From NCBI GenBank assembly GCA_905215275.1, contig CAJMPE010000022.1, forward strand, positions 1-16,176: a stretch of DNA of 16,176 nt, in the 5' to 3' direction. This DNA is from an uncultured bacterium. GTDB lineage: Bacteria; Actinomycetota; Coriobacteriia; Coriobacteriales; Coriobacteriaceae. Shown in pieces: positions 7,030 to 13,969 of the stretch. Positions within the stretch are counted from its first letter, which is position 1. Each line of letters begins with the position of its first letter. The notes beneath the pieces were generated by a model. The model did not search any database and was not told the DNA's origin. It worked only from the letters and a program-made list of their open reading frames with translations. The position numbers were made by a program, and so were the translations under genes.

Positions 7030-9030
7030 ATGACCGAGGAGCTCAAGAAGCAGGCCATCGCCGAGGATGCCGCGGTTGCAGAGACAGTTGAGGAGACGGG
7101 CGCCACACCCGGCCTGGACGAAGCCGCCAAGGCGGCGGAGCGCGAGGCTCGCCGCCAGGCACTCTACGAGGAAAACGAGCGCGCCGAGGACGAGCGCGCC
7201 CGCGCCGAGGCGGAGCGTATGCGCGACGTTGACGACGAGGACGAGGACGAGACGCCCCGCGACACCTGGGCGACGGTGCGCCGCCTGTGGAGCGAGGCCG
7301 CCGGCGACCATTGGCGCTTCTATATCGTGTTCGCGAGCATCGTGTTCTATGTCATCTTTAACACCGCGGCGCCGGCTTACAGCGCCCGCGTGATCGATGA
7401 GCTGTGGGGGCACATGAAGCTGGCGTTTGCCAACAACGCTACCTTCAGCATTACCTGGGAGAACTGCGGCAGGACCATCTTCATCTACTTTATGATCTGG
7501 ACTGCCGCCGCCTCGTTCTACGCACTCCAGAGCTTTTTGATGTCGAGCGTTGCCGAGCGCCTCAACCTGCGCCTACGCAACCGCATCGCGCAAAAGCTCA
7601 ACCGTCTGCCGCTTGCCTACTTTGACGCGCATCGTCCCGGCGAGGTCGTCAGCCGTGCGACCAACGACTTGGACAAGATGTCCGAGAGCATGCAGCGCGG
7701 CTTGCTGCAGCTTCTGGTGTCGATCGGTACCGTGGTGGGCGCCGTGAGCGTGATGTTCGTGTTTAGCGTGCCGCTCACGCTTGTCTTTTTGTTCTTTACG
7801 GCGCTTTCGCTGCTGGTGACGAAGGTCGTTTCGCGCCGCACGCACGATGTCACGGGCGAGCGCCAGGAGTGGGTGTCCAAGATTACGAGCGCGGTCGAGG
7901 AAGGCTACTCGGGCCGTCTGGTAATCCGTGCGTTTAACCGCGAGCGTCAGAGCTCTGCCGAGGTGCACGAGGCTTCGAGGGAGCTGGCGCGCGTGAGCAC
8001 CAAGGCCGACTTTATGATTAACGCCGTCGGTCCCGCGGTGCGCTTTATCGGCCGCTTGGCGCAGATCGTGATCGCGCTGGTGGGCTGCAGCATGCTGGTT
8101 GCCGGTCACATGACCGTCGGCGTGTTCCAGGCGTTCTTCCAGTTTATCTATGAGGCGTCCGAGCCCATGACGCAGCTTTCGTTTACCTTTAACTCGCTGC
8201 AGAGCGCGCTGGCGAGCGCAGAGCGCGTGTTCGACCTGCTCGACGAGCCCGAGATGGAGGCCGATCCGTTGCCGGCGGCCGCCGCCAAGCTGCCAGGCAA
8301 GGTGGAGGGCCGTGTCGCTTTTGAGCATGTGCGCTTTGGCTATTCGCCCGACAAGCCGCTTATGCGCGACGTGTCGTTTACCGCCGAGCCGGGTCAGAAG
8401 ATCGCGGTGGTGGGAACCACGGGTGCGGGTAAGACCACGCTCATCAATCTGCTCATGCGCTTCTACGAGATCGACGGTGGCCGCATTACCCTCGACGGTG
8501 TGGACACGAGCCGCATGGATCGCGGCGAGCTGCGCCAGCAGTTTGGCATGGTGTTGCAGGACGCCTGGCTGTTCGATGGCACCATTGCCGAGAACATCGC
8601 CTATGGCTGCCCCGAGGCAACGCGCGAGGAGATTGTTGCGGCTGGGCGCGCCGCCCAGGTTGACTTCTTTGTGCGCACCATGCCGCAGGGCTACGACACA
8701 CGTGTGGCTAACGATGCCGAGAGCATCAGCCAGGGCCAACGTCAGCTGCTGACCATCGCGCGCGTGCTGCTCAACAACCCGGCGATCCTCATCCTGGACG
8801 AGGCGACGTCGAGCGTGGACACGCGCACCGAGCTCGCCATCGGCCGTGCTATGGATGCGCTCATGCGCGGGCGCACGAGCTTTGTGATCGCGCACCGTCT
8901 GTCGACGATCGTCGATGCCGACCTCATCCTGGTCATGGATCACGGCAATATCATCGAGCAGGGTACGCACAAGGAGCTGCTGGCTGCCGAGGGCGCTTAT
9001 GCCGACCTCTACCTAAGCCAGTTCGCATAA
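7030..9030 (+). CDS. ABC exporter half-transporter with canonical catalytic residues (subunit 2 of heterodimer)
   Basis: The 666-aa partner has a six-helix membrane domain (about 95-400) and an ATPase domain (about 425-666). Motifs are Walker A GTTGAGKTT (462-470), Q-loop Gln510, signature ISQGQ (566-570), Walker B ILILD (586-590) with catalytic Glu591, and switch His622. The SQGQ signature faces the degenerate site of subunit 1 in known heterodimers, so the pair is complementary. The N-terminus carries an unusual 80-residue charged extension, Ala/Glu/Arg-rich and probably coiled-coil, ending in an Asp/Glu run near residues 67-74. The start at 7030 is chosen because GGGAGGTGA lies 5 nt upstream; a GTG at 7021 would overlap that site. 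It is the last gene of the marR operon. Confidence 0.93.
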   Translation: MTEELKKQAIAEDAAVAETVEETGATPGLDEAAKAAEREARRQALYEENERAEDERARAEAERMRDVDDEDEDETPRDTWATVRRLWSEAAGDHWRFYIVFASIVFYVIFNTAAPAYSARVIDELWGHMKLAFANNATFSITWENCGRTIFIYFMIWTAAASFYALQSFLMSSVAERLNLRLRNRIAQKLNRLPLAYFDAHRPGEVVSRATNDLDKMSESMQRGLLQLLVSIGTVVGAVSVMFVFSVPLTLVFLFFTALSLLVTKVVSRRTHDVTGERQEWVSKITSAVEEGYSGRLVIRAFNRERQSSAEVHEASRELARVSTKADFMINAVGPAVRFIGRLAQIVIALVGCSMLVAGHMTVGVFQAFFQFIYEASEPMTQLSFTFNSLQSALASAERVFDLLDEPEMEADPLPAAAAKLPGKVEGRVAFEHVRFGYSPDKPLMRDVSFTAEPGQKIAVVGTTGAGKTTLINLLMRFYEIDGGRITLDGVDTSRMDRGELRQQFGMVLQDAWLFDGTIAENIAYGCPEATREEIVAAGRAAQVDFFVRTMPQGYDTRVANDAESISQGQRQLLTIARVLLNNPAILILDEATSSVDTRTELAIGRAMDALMRGRTSFVIAHRLSTIVDADLILVMDHGNIIEQGTHKELLAAEGAYADLYLSQFA

Positions 9031-9031
9031 G

Positions 9032-9059
9032 GTGACAAAGGGGCAGCCCCGCATGTCAC
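9032..9059. repeat. Nested inverted repeat behind the ABC operon
   Basis: GTGACA (9032-9037) pairs with TGTCAC (9054-9059). Inside it GGGG (9040-9043) pairs with CCCC (9047-9050), separated from the outer stem by a 2x3-nt internal loop. It starts 1 nt after the ABC stop codon. No T-run follows on either strand, so it is either an inefficient terminator, an mRNA-stabilising hairpin, or a copy of a dispersed palindrome. The rest of the gap to 9140 shows nothing further. Confidence 0.55.
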
Positions 9060-9140
9060 ATCGAAAAGAAGGCGCGCCGGGGGCGGATTCCCTGGCTCGT
9101 CTTTTGTGTTGGCGTCAATGTTGTCGGTGGCCGTCCGCTT

Positions 9141-9845
9141 CTAGCGCTCGTCCACGAGTTTGGCGACGAGGGCTTTGAGCTCGGCCACCTCTTGCTCGAG
9201 TTCCTTGACGCGACGGGCGTTTTCGGTGATGCCCTGACGGTTGAGGGCGCTCTGCTCGGCGGCATCGTCGGGCATATACTCGCGGTGCTGCTTGGCGTCG
9301 AAGCTCTCCTCGAACACGCGGCAGCCGTTGCGCTTGATGATGCGCCCGGGCACGCCCACGACGGTGCAGTTGTCGGGCACGTCCTTGACGACGACCGAGT
9401 TGCCGCCGATCTTGACGTTGTTGCCAATGTGGATGTTGCCAAGCACCTTGGCGCCCGTGCCCACCGTGACATTGTTGCCCAGGGTGGGGTGGCGCTTGCC
9501 GGTCTCGTTGCCGGTGCCGCCGAGCGTGACGCCCTGGTAGAGCGTGCAATTATCGCCAATGACCGTGGTCTCGCCAATGATGACGCCCATGGCATGATCG
9601 ATGAAGAAGTGCTTGCCGATTCTCGCTGCGGGGTGAATCTCGACGCCGGTCATATGGCGGGTGATCTGCGACATGATGCGCGCAAGGCTTTTGCAGCCAT
9701 GGTTCCACAGCCAGTGCTCGGGCACATGATTCCACTTGGCGTGCAAGCCGGGGTAGGAAAGGAAGATGACCAGACCGTTTTGCGCAGCGGGGTCTTGCGC
9801 CTGGACGGTCTTGATGTCCTCTCGAATGGTGTTGATAAAGCTCAC
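9141..9845 (-). CDS. cysE: Serine O-acetyltransferase, short form
   Basis: This 234-aa enzyme acetylates serine with acetyl-CoA to give O-acetylserine, the first step of cysteine synthesis. It is the short form lacking the long N-terminal helical domain of the E. coli enzyme. The left-handed beta-helix hexapeptide repeats run from about residue 68 to 165. 'GVEIHPAARIGKHFFIDHAMGVIIGET' carries catalytic His84; 'GKRHPTLGNNV' and 'GGNSVVVKDVPDNCTVVGVPGRII' complete the signature. The C-terminal 30 residues form heptads of a coiled coil ('VKELEQEVAELKALVAKL'). The start is GTG at 9845 with GGGAGGG 6 nt upstream. No O-acetylserine sulfhydrylase lies in the window, so the gene stands alone, divergent from the DedA-family gene. 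Confidence 0.92.
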   Translation of the reverse strand: MSFINTIREDIKTVQAQDPAAQNGLVIFLSYPGLHAKWNHVPEHWLWNHGCKSLARIMSQITRHMTGVEIHPAARIGKHFFIDHAMGVIIGETTVIGDNCTLYQGVTLGGTGNETGKRHPTLGNNVTVGTGAKVLGNIHIGNNVKIGGNSVVVKDVPDNCTVVGVPGRIIKRNGCRVFEESFDAKQHREYMPDDAAEQSALNRQGITENARRVKELEQEVAELKALVAKLVDER

Positions 9846-9886
9846 CGGCCGCCCTCCCTTAGCGCCGTGACAATGCGATTCAATAA

Positions 9887-9903
9887 AGTATAGCGATTCG
9901 CTA
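9887..9903 (-). promoter_or_regulatory. cysE -10 box and overlapping palindrome
   Basis: On the minus strand TATACT (9887-9892) is a good -10 box, about 42 nt before the cysE start; no convincing -35 box is seen. A perfect palindrome TAGCGA-T-TCGCTA (9891-9903) overlaps its upstream end, exactly where a repressor would block RNA polymerase. The rest of the divergent gap to 10017 holds nothing I can name. Confidence 0.5.
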
Positions 9904-10017
9904 GGGATTAGGAAGGGCGATCTTGCTTCGCTTTGGGCGACAAGTGTCAGTTATGCAAACTTGCTGGTAATGAAGTAAGACTTTTGAGGGGTTTGGCCCG
10001 TGCTCGCGCCGCAACCG

Positions 10018-10023
10018 TATACT
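10018..10023 (+). promoter_or_regulatory. -10 box upstream of the DedA-family gene
   Basis: TATACT lies 46 nt before the start codon. The best upstream candidate, TTGGCC at 9993-9998, is 19 nt away, so the -35 box is weak. The ribosome site GAGAGG is at 10055-10060. Confidence 0.4.
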
Positions 10024-10069
10024 GGTCAACTTGGACGTGTCCGCGCCCACAACTGAGAGGTTTTACTTC

Positions 10070-10717
10070 ATGGGTTTCATCAATTTTATCGCCGAGCTGC
10101 TTAAGGACCCGCGCACCGCGATCGCCAGCTGGATCGCCGCCGGCCCGCTTATGGCCTACGGCTGCGTGTTCCTAATCATCTTTATCGAGACGGGCGTGGT
10201 GTTCTTCCCGTTCCTTCCCGGCGACTCGCTGCTGTTTGCCTCGGGCTTCTTTGCCCACAACGGCGGCTTTAACATCGTGGCGCTTCTGGCCACCGCATGG
10301 GCCGCAGCCATCCTGGGCGATCAGTGCAACTTTATGATCGGCCACTTCTTTGGCCGCAAGATCATCGCCTCGGGCAAGGTAAAGGCCATGACGCCCGAGC
10401 GCATCAAAAAGTCCGAGGATTTCCTGGATAAGTGGGGCCATCTGGCCATCTTCCTCGGCCGCTTCTTCCCGTTCATCCGCACCTTTGTGCCTTTTATCGC
10501 CGGCATGGGCGGCATGCATTGGCGCAACTTTGTCGTCTTTAACGTGTTGGGTGGCATTACCTGGTCGACGGTCTTTACGCTGCTGGGTTACTTCTTTGGT
10601 GGCATTCCGTTTGTGCAGGAGCACTTTGAGCTGCTGATCATCGGGATTGTCGCCGTGTCGATCATCCCGACCGTGGTCGGTCTGGTTAAGGCTAAGCTCG
10701 GTAAAAAGAACGCCTAG
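10070..10717 (+). CDS. DedA-family (VTT-domain) membrane protein
   Basis: DedA proteins are cytoplasmic-membrane transporters; characterised members recycle undecaprenyl phosphate or phospholipids between leaflets. The 215-aa product shows the family's landmarks. There is a hydrophobic N-terminal part with 'FLPGDSLLFASGFFA' entering the first re-entrant region. Then comes 'GDQCNFMIGHFFGRK', and 'LGRFFPFIRTFVPFIAGMGGM', which holds the conserved Arg and Pro residues. The 'GITWSTVFTLLGYFFG' segment follows, and a last helix ends in a basic tail. The start at 10070 has GAGAGG 9 nt upstream; a longer frame from 10031 has no ribosome site. It is a single-gene unit with its own terminator. The exact substrate is not deducible. 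Confidence 0.9.
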   Translation: MGFINFIAELLKDPRTAIASWIAAGPLMAYGCVFLIIFIETGVVFFPFLPGDSLLFASGFFAHNGGFNIVALLATAWAAAILGDQCNFMIGHFFGRKIIASGKVKAMTPERIKKSEDFLDKWGHLAIFLGRFFPFIRTFVPFIAGMGGMHWRNFVVFNVLGGITWSTVFTLLGYFFGGIPFVQEHFELLIIGIVAVSIIPTVVGLVKAKLGKKNA

Positions 10718-10745
10718 TCCGAGCTTGTTTCCGGACGTTGATTCC

Positions 10746-10779
10746 AAGGCCCGTCATCGGATTCGATGGCGGGCCTTTT
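10746..10779 (+). terminator. Rho-independent terminator of the DedA-family gene
   Basis: AAGGCCCG (10746-10753) pairs with CGGGCCTT (10770-10777), continued inward by a T-G wobble and CATCG/CGATG, around the loop GATT. A run of four T (10776-10779) completes it. The A-run on the other side makes weak bidirectional action possible. Confidence 0.88.
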
Positions 10780-10824
10780 GTGTTGAAGGCAAATGAAAAT
10801 ACTTTACTTAGTTAAAGAAAAGCG

Positions 10825-10853
10825 TTTTATCCAAGGCGTGCGGGGAGTACAAT
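10825..10853 (+). promoter_or_regulatory. Probable ilvE promoter with a ~150-nt leader
   Basis: TTTTAT (10825-10830) and TACAAT (10848-10853) are 17 nt apart; the -10 box is strong (5 of 6), the -35 box weak, and AT-rich sequence lies upstream (10795-10820). The resulting leader, about 10860-11007, is GC-rich and can form CCCGG/CCGGG pairing near 10910-10930. It shows no T-box motif and no terminator hairpin with T-run, so attenuation is not supported. Confidence 0.45.
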
Positions 10854-11007
10854 CACCTGCATGCGAATCGACGCGCCATCGGCTTTGATGCTGCCCGCGT
10901 GTCCTGCCCGGCTCTACGCTTCCGGGTATGCGACGTTGCGACGCGGCCGGCTTCGGTCCTTGCGTGCGGGTTCGCGAGTATGCAACCGTGTATGTAAGGA
11001 GCGACAT

Positions 11008-12060
11008 ATGACTGTCGAGAAGAAGGATATCGATTGGGGTAGCCTCGGCTTTGGCTACATGAAGACCGATTACAGCTACGAGGCCCATTGGAAGGACGGC
11101 GAGTGGGACGAGGGCGGCCTGACCACCGACCACACCCTGCATGTCTCCGAGTGCGGCGGCATCTTCCATTACTGCCAGGAGGTCTTTGAGGGCCTGAAGG
11201 CCTACACCGCCGAGGACGGCAGCATCGTCTGCTTCCGTCCCGACATGAACGCCGAGCGTATGTATAACTCCGCGCAGCGCCTCGAGATGCCCCCGTTCCC
11301 CAAGGACAAGTTCGTTGAGGCCGTCAAGCAGGTCGTTTCTGCCAACGCCGCATGGGTTCCGCCCTTCGGCTCTGGCGCGACCCTGTATGTGCGTCCGTTT
11401 ATGATCGGCTCCGGTGACGTAATCGGCGTGGCTCCCGCTCCTGAGTACACGTTCCGCATTCTCGTGACCCCGGTCGGTCCGTACTTTAAGGGTGGCCTCA
11501 AGCCCGTCAAGCTGCGCGTTTCCGAGTACGACCGCGCCGCACCGCACGGCACCGGCAACATCAAGGCCGGCCTCAACTACGCCATGTCCCTTAAGCCCAC
11601 GATGGAGGCTCATCGCGAGGGCTATGCCGAGAACCTGTATCTCGACTCCGAGTCCCGCACCTATGTCGAGGAGACCGGTGGCGCCAACGTCCTGTTCGTG
11701 AAGGAGGACGGCACGCTTGTCGTCCCGCAGTCGCACACCGACTCCATCCTGCCCTCCATCACACGTCGTTCGCTCGTTCAGGTCGCTGAGGACCTGGGCA
11801 TGACCGTCGACCAGCGTCCTGTCGAGTGGGCCGAGGTCAAGGCCGGCACCTTTGTTGAGTGCGGTCTGTGCGGCACCGCTGCCGTTATCTCCCCGGTCGG
11901 CGAGATCGACAACAAGGTCTACGGTGCCGACGAGACTGTGACCTTCCCGGCTGGCTACACCGAGATCGGTCCTGTGATGAAGAAGCTCCGCGAGACTCTG
12001 ACGGGCATCCAGTCTGGTGCTGTTGAGGATAAGCACAACTGGGTTTACACCGTCGCGTAA
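11008..12060 (+). CDS. ilvE: Branched-chain amino acid aminotransferase
   Basis: The 350-aa protein is a fold-type IV PLP aminotransferase. It interconverts leucine, isoleucine and valine with their 2-oxo acids, using glutamate/2-oxoglutarate. Signs in order: the N-terminal 'FGYMKTDYSYEAHW', the 'GGIFHYCQEVFEGLKAY' segment, 'LYVRPFMIGSGDVIGV', the PLP-binding Lys186 in 'GTGNIKAGLNYA', 'VEETGGANVLFV' and 'FVECGLCGTAAVISPV'. The length matches the large (BCAT-2 type) bacterial form. The start at 11008 has AAGGAG 6 nt upstream; an extension to 10861 would be an Arg/Cys-rich frame through the leader and is rejected. Codon use is strongly biased, suggesting high expression. No other ilv or leu genes are nearby. 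Confidence 0.95.
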   Translation: MTVEKKDIDWGSLGFGYMKTDYSYEAHWKDGEWDEGGLTTDHTLHVSECGGIFHYCQEVFEGLKAYTAEDGSIVCFRPDMNAERMYNSAQRLEMPPFPKDKFVEAVKQVVSANAAWVPPFGSGATLYVRPFMIGSGDVIGVAPAPEYTFRILVTPVGPYFKGGLKPVKLRVSEYDRAAPHGTGNIKAGLNYAMSLKPTMEAHREGYAENLYLDSESRTYVEETGGANVLFVKEDGTLVVPQSHTDSILPSITRRSLVQVAEDLGMTVDQRPVEWAEVKAGTFVECGLCGTAAVISPVGEIDNKVYGADETVTFPAGYTEIGPVMKKLRETLTGIQSGAVEDKHNWVYTVA

Positions 12061-12076
12061 TTCGTCTTACCTGCCT

Positions 12077-12200
12077 GGGCGGAGAGCAAGCTCCCTCCCG
12101 GCGCGTCCTCGGACATGCAAGAAGCCCTCGCTGCGCACTTCGTGCGGCGAGGGCTTCTGCGTCCTGCGGAATGCGCCGGGAGGGGACTTGCTCTCCGCCC
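12077..12200. repeat. 124-nt near-continuous palindromic hairpin behind ilvE
   Basis: GGGCGGAGAGCAAG (12077-12090) pairs perfectly with 12187-12200. The next 14 positions (12091-12104 with 12173-12186) have one mismatch and one wobble. After a partly paired internal loop, AGAAGCCCTCGC (12120-12131) pairs with 12147-12158, and CGCAC/GTGCG (12134-12138/12142-12146) close a TTC loop. It begins 17 nt after the ilvE stop, so it would be in the ilvE 3' untranslated region. It has no T-run and looks like a dispersed palindromic repeat rather than a terminator. Confidence 0.8.
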
Positions 12201-12252
12201 TGCGGGCTCGGCGTTGCCACAGCGGGCAATAATTAATCTGAATAAAGATGGC

Positions 12253-12281
12253 GCGCGGCCTTTTGGCCGCGCTTTTGTTTT
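12253..12281 (+). terminator. Rho-independent terminator, probably of ilvE
   Basis: GCGCGGCC (12253-12260) pairs perfectly with GGCCGCGC (12265-12272) around TTTT, followed by TTTTGTTTT. It lies behind the long hairpin, so the ilvE transcript would include that hairpin. Confidence 0.88.
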
Positions 12282-12304
12282 GGTTCGCGCCATGTGGGGG
12301 TGGT

Positions 12305-12517
12305 GGCGACGTGCATTTTTGCGAGTATTCTGCAATCGAAGACCCCTGCATACCGGCCTCGGGCGAAAAATCGGGATTTCTCGATGTTTTCTACGAATGA
12401 TGGGCGGGGTTATGGGCTGACAGCGTTTGATTTGCAGGGATATTCGCGGTCTTTGGCATTTATCGTGGCGCCCGAAGCCCTTGGTTATGCTGAATACTCC
12501 CAAAAATGCACGGCGCC
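12305..12517. repeat. 213-bp non-coding element with 30-bp terminal inverted repeats
   Basis: Positions 12305-12334 match the reverse complement of 12488-12517 at 27 of 30 positions; the core includes GTGCATTTTTG (12311-12321) and CAAAAATGCAC (12501-12511). Further pairs nest inside: AAGACC (12339-12344) with GGTCTT (12448-12453), and CCTGCA (12345-12350) with TGCAGG (12433-12438). A competing pair TCGGGCG (12359-12365) with CGCCCGA (12469-12475) would form a pseudoknot. There is no transposase and no frame with a ribosome site. Candidates are a MITE-like element or a structured RNA. The GGCGAC / GGCGCC ends could be an imperfect target duplication but are also complementary. Confidence 0.7.
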
Positions 12518-12542
12518 TTGAGGGGGACCTTCGCGACAAAGG

Positions 12543-12581
12543 AAACCGCCCCGTCGAAGTATGCATTCGACGGGGCGGTTT
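12543..12581 (-). terminator. Terminator of lemA (16-bp perfect stem)
   Basis: AAACCGCCCCGTCGAA (12543-12558) pairs perfectly with 12566-12581 around GTATGCA. On the minus strand it lies 36 nt behind the lemA stop and ends in GGTTTCCTTTG, so it most likely ends lemA. The mirrored A/T ends allow bidirectional action. Confidence 0.8.
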
Positions 12582-12617
12582 ATGCATATAGCCGAATTGG
12601 GATACGTTGCCAACCGG

Positions 12618-13169
12618 TTAGAACTTGACGGTCGGTGCCTGGCGGGCGGCCTCGGCGGCCTCGAAGCCCTGGCGCTCCTTAAACTGGAAGATGCCGGCAA
12701 AGATGACGGCCGGGAACGTCTGGATGGCGTTGTTGTAGCTGAGCACGCAATCGTTGTAGCTCTGGCGCGCGTAGCTCACCTTGTTCTCGGTGTCCTCGAG
12801 CGTGGCTTGGAGCTGCGTAAAGTTGGTGTTCGCCTTAAGATCGGGGTAAGCCTCGGCTACGGCGAAGAGCTGGCGCAGCGCACCGGTTAGCACATTGTCC
12901 GCTTCCATCTTGGCCTCGGGTGTGGTGGCGCTCACGGCGGCGTTGCGCGCGTTGACCACGGCGGCAAGCGTGTCCTGCTCGTGCTTGGCGTAGCCCTTGA
13001 CGGTCTCGACCAGGTTAGGGATCAGGTCGTTGCGGCGCTGCAGCTGCGTGTCGATGTTCTGCCAGGCGTTATCAATGCGATTGCGCTTGGTGACCATGTT
13101 GTTGTAGATGCCGGCGATGGCGCAGACAATCACAACGACAACAACGATACCGATGATGACGGGAATCAT
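12618..13169 (-). CDS. lemA: LemA-family membrane protein
   Basis: The 183-aa protein matches LemA: one N-terminal membrane helix (about residues 3-22) followed by a long helical domain. The family's hallmark stretch is clear: 'YNNMVTKRNRIDNAWQNIDTQLQRRNDLIPNLVETVKGYAKHEQ' lies at about residues 22-65, with 'AVAEAYPDLKANTNF' and 'LEDTENKVSYARQSYND' behind it. The C-terminal 'FPAVIFAGIFQFKERQGFEA' is also typical. The start at 13169 has GGAGA 6 nt upstream. LemA often sits beside a TPM-domain or HtpX gene; here no such partner is present and the gene stands alone. Its biochemical role is unknown in the family, beyond an envelope location and an inferred scaffolding function. Confidence 0.93.
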   Translation of the reverse strand: MIPVIIGIVVVVVIVCAIAGIYNNMVTKRNRIDNAWQNIDTQLQRRNDLIPNLVETVKGYAKHEQDTLAAVVNARNAAVSATTPEAKMEADNVLTGALRQLFAVAEAYPDLKANTNFTQLQATLEDTENKVSYARQSYNDCVLSYNNAIQTFPAVIFAGIFQFKERQGFEAAEAARQAPTVKF

Positions 13170-13216
13170 GGTGTCTCCGTTTCGAATGGCCGCGGCGGCA
13201 TGCGCCAGCTGCCGTT

Positions 13217-13238
13217 GGTATAACGCTACTAGTATACC
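13217..13238 (-). promoter_or_regulatory. lemA promoter region with an inverted repeat
   Basis: On the minus strand TATACT (13231-13236) is a good -10 box, about 60 nt before the lemA start; the -35 region is poor. The inverted repeat GGTATA (13217-13222) with TATACC (13233-13238), spaced by 10 nt, spans the -10 box and the expected transcription start. It could be an operator. Confidence 0.45.
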
Positions 13239-13381
13239 CGCAACCTTTGGCGATACCGAACTTTCCGGTAAGCGTTATGTTTCCACCAAGGTAAGGCCAT
13301 TCGCCAGGGAGTGGGTGATACAGGTGTAAGATATGCGACAGATTAGTGAGTGCTGTCTTTTCCTTGAGGAGGGCGATATAT

Positions 13382-13966
13382 ATGGACCTTCGCATCAAGA
13401 AAACCTATCGGGCCCTGTTCGAGGCCTTTACCGAGCTGCTCGAAGAGCATCGGTTTGAGGACGTGACGGTTGCCATGCTGTGCGACCGCGCTATGATTCG
13501 TCGGACGACGTTCTACAAGCACTTCCGCGACAAAAACGATTACTTTGCCTTCTATATCGATGAACTCATGTCGGGCCTGCCGCAAAAGCGGGCCGATGCG
13601 GATGGCGCGGAGGGCGCCGAGGACGTACGCGCGCTTCGCCACGAAGTGTTCGCCGATGCTATGGATCTGATTCTGGCGCATGAGCAGCTCATGGATAACA
13701 TTTTGGCGAGCAGTATGTCGGGTATGCTGACCAGCATGATTTGCGACCGCATCGCACGCTCCATACACGGGCGCGTGATGAGTGCGCTTGACGAGGACGC
13801 GCTCGCGCCCGTATCGCTCGAGACGACGTCTGAGTTTGTCGCCGGCGGCATTATTCGGCTCTTTACCAAGTGGTGGGAATCGGGCCACGTACTAGAGCGC
13901 CGATCCGAAATCGCCGACGTGGTCGATGCGCTGTTCGAGCGGACCATGACGCCGGTGAGTCACTAA
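13382..13966 (+). CDS. TetR/AcrR-family transcriptional regulator
   Basis: The 194-aa protein begins with a TetR-type helix-turn-helix: 'IKKTYRALFEAFTELLEEHRFEDVTVAMLCDRAMIRRTTFYKHFRDKNDYFAFYIDELM', where 'RRTTFYKHFRDK' is the recognition helix and its flank. The rest is helical, as expected for a ligand-binding and dimer domain, with an Asp/Ala/Gly-rich insert near residues 66-82. The start at 13382 has AGGAGGG 8 nt upstream; a GTG at 13346 in frame is not supported. The gene is divergent from lemA (213-nt gap) and its stop lies 3 nt from the 3' end of the opposing tRNA. No target gene is obvious; lemA or the regulator itself are candidates. The ligand is unknown. Confidence 0.88.
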   Translation: MDLRIKKTYRALFEAFTELLEEHRFEDVTVAMLCDRAMIRRTTFYKHFRDKNDYFAFYIDELMSGLPQKRADADGAEGAEDVRALRHEVFADAMDLILAHEQLMDNILASSMSGMLTSMICDRIARSIHGRVMSALDEDALAPVSLETTSEFVAGGIIRLFTKWWESGHVLERRSEIADVVDALFERTMTPVSH

Positions 13967-13969
13967 GAG

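Noticed and set aside
7573..8970. 465-codon open frame on the minus strand
   Set aside because: It lies antisense to the second ABC gene, has His/Ala/Arg-rich sequence without any motif, and is a by-product of GC-rich codon use.
10861..11007. N-terminal extension of ilvE or a leader peptide
   Set aside because: The extension is Arg/Cys-rich, has no ribosome site, and IlvE proteins start at the position with AAGGAG. No run of Leu, Ile or Val codons typical of an attenuation leader is present.
10804..12036. 410-codon open frame on the minus strand
   Set aside because: It is antisense to ilvE, whose motifs are unmistakable; the antisense product resembles no family and has no ribosome site.
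12045..12587. 180-codon minus-strand frame and several shorter frames in the ilvE-lemA gap
   Set aside because: They run through perfect hairpins and terminators, lack ribosome sites and encode basic low-complexity sequence. The repeated peptide AEYSQKCT on both strands only reflects the inverted repeat ends.
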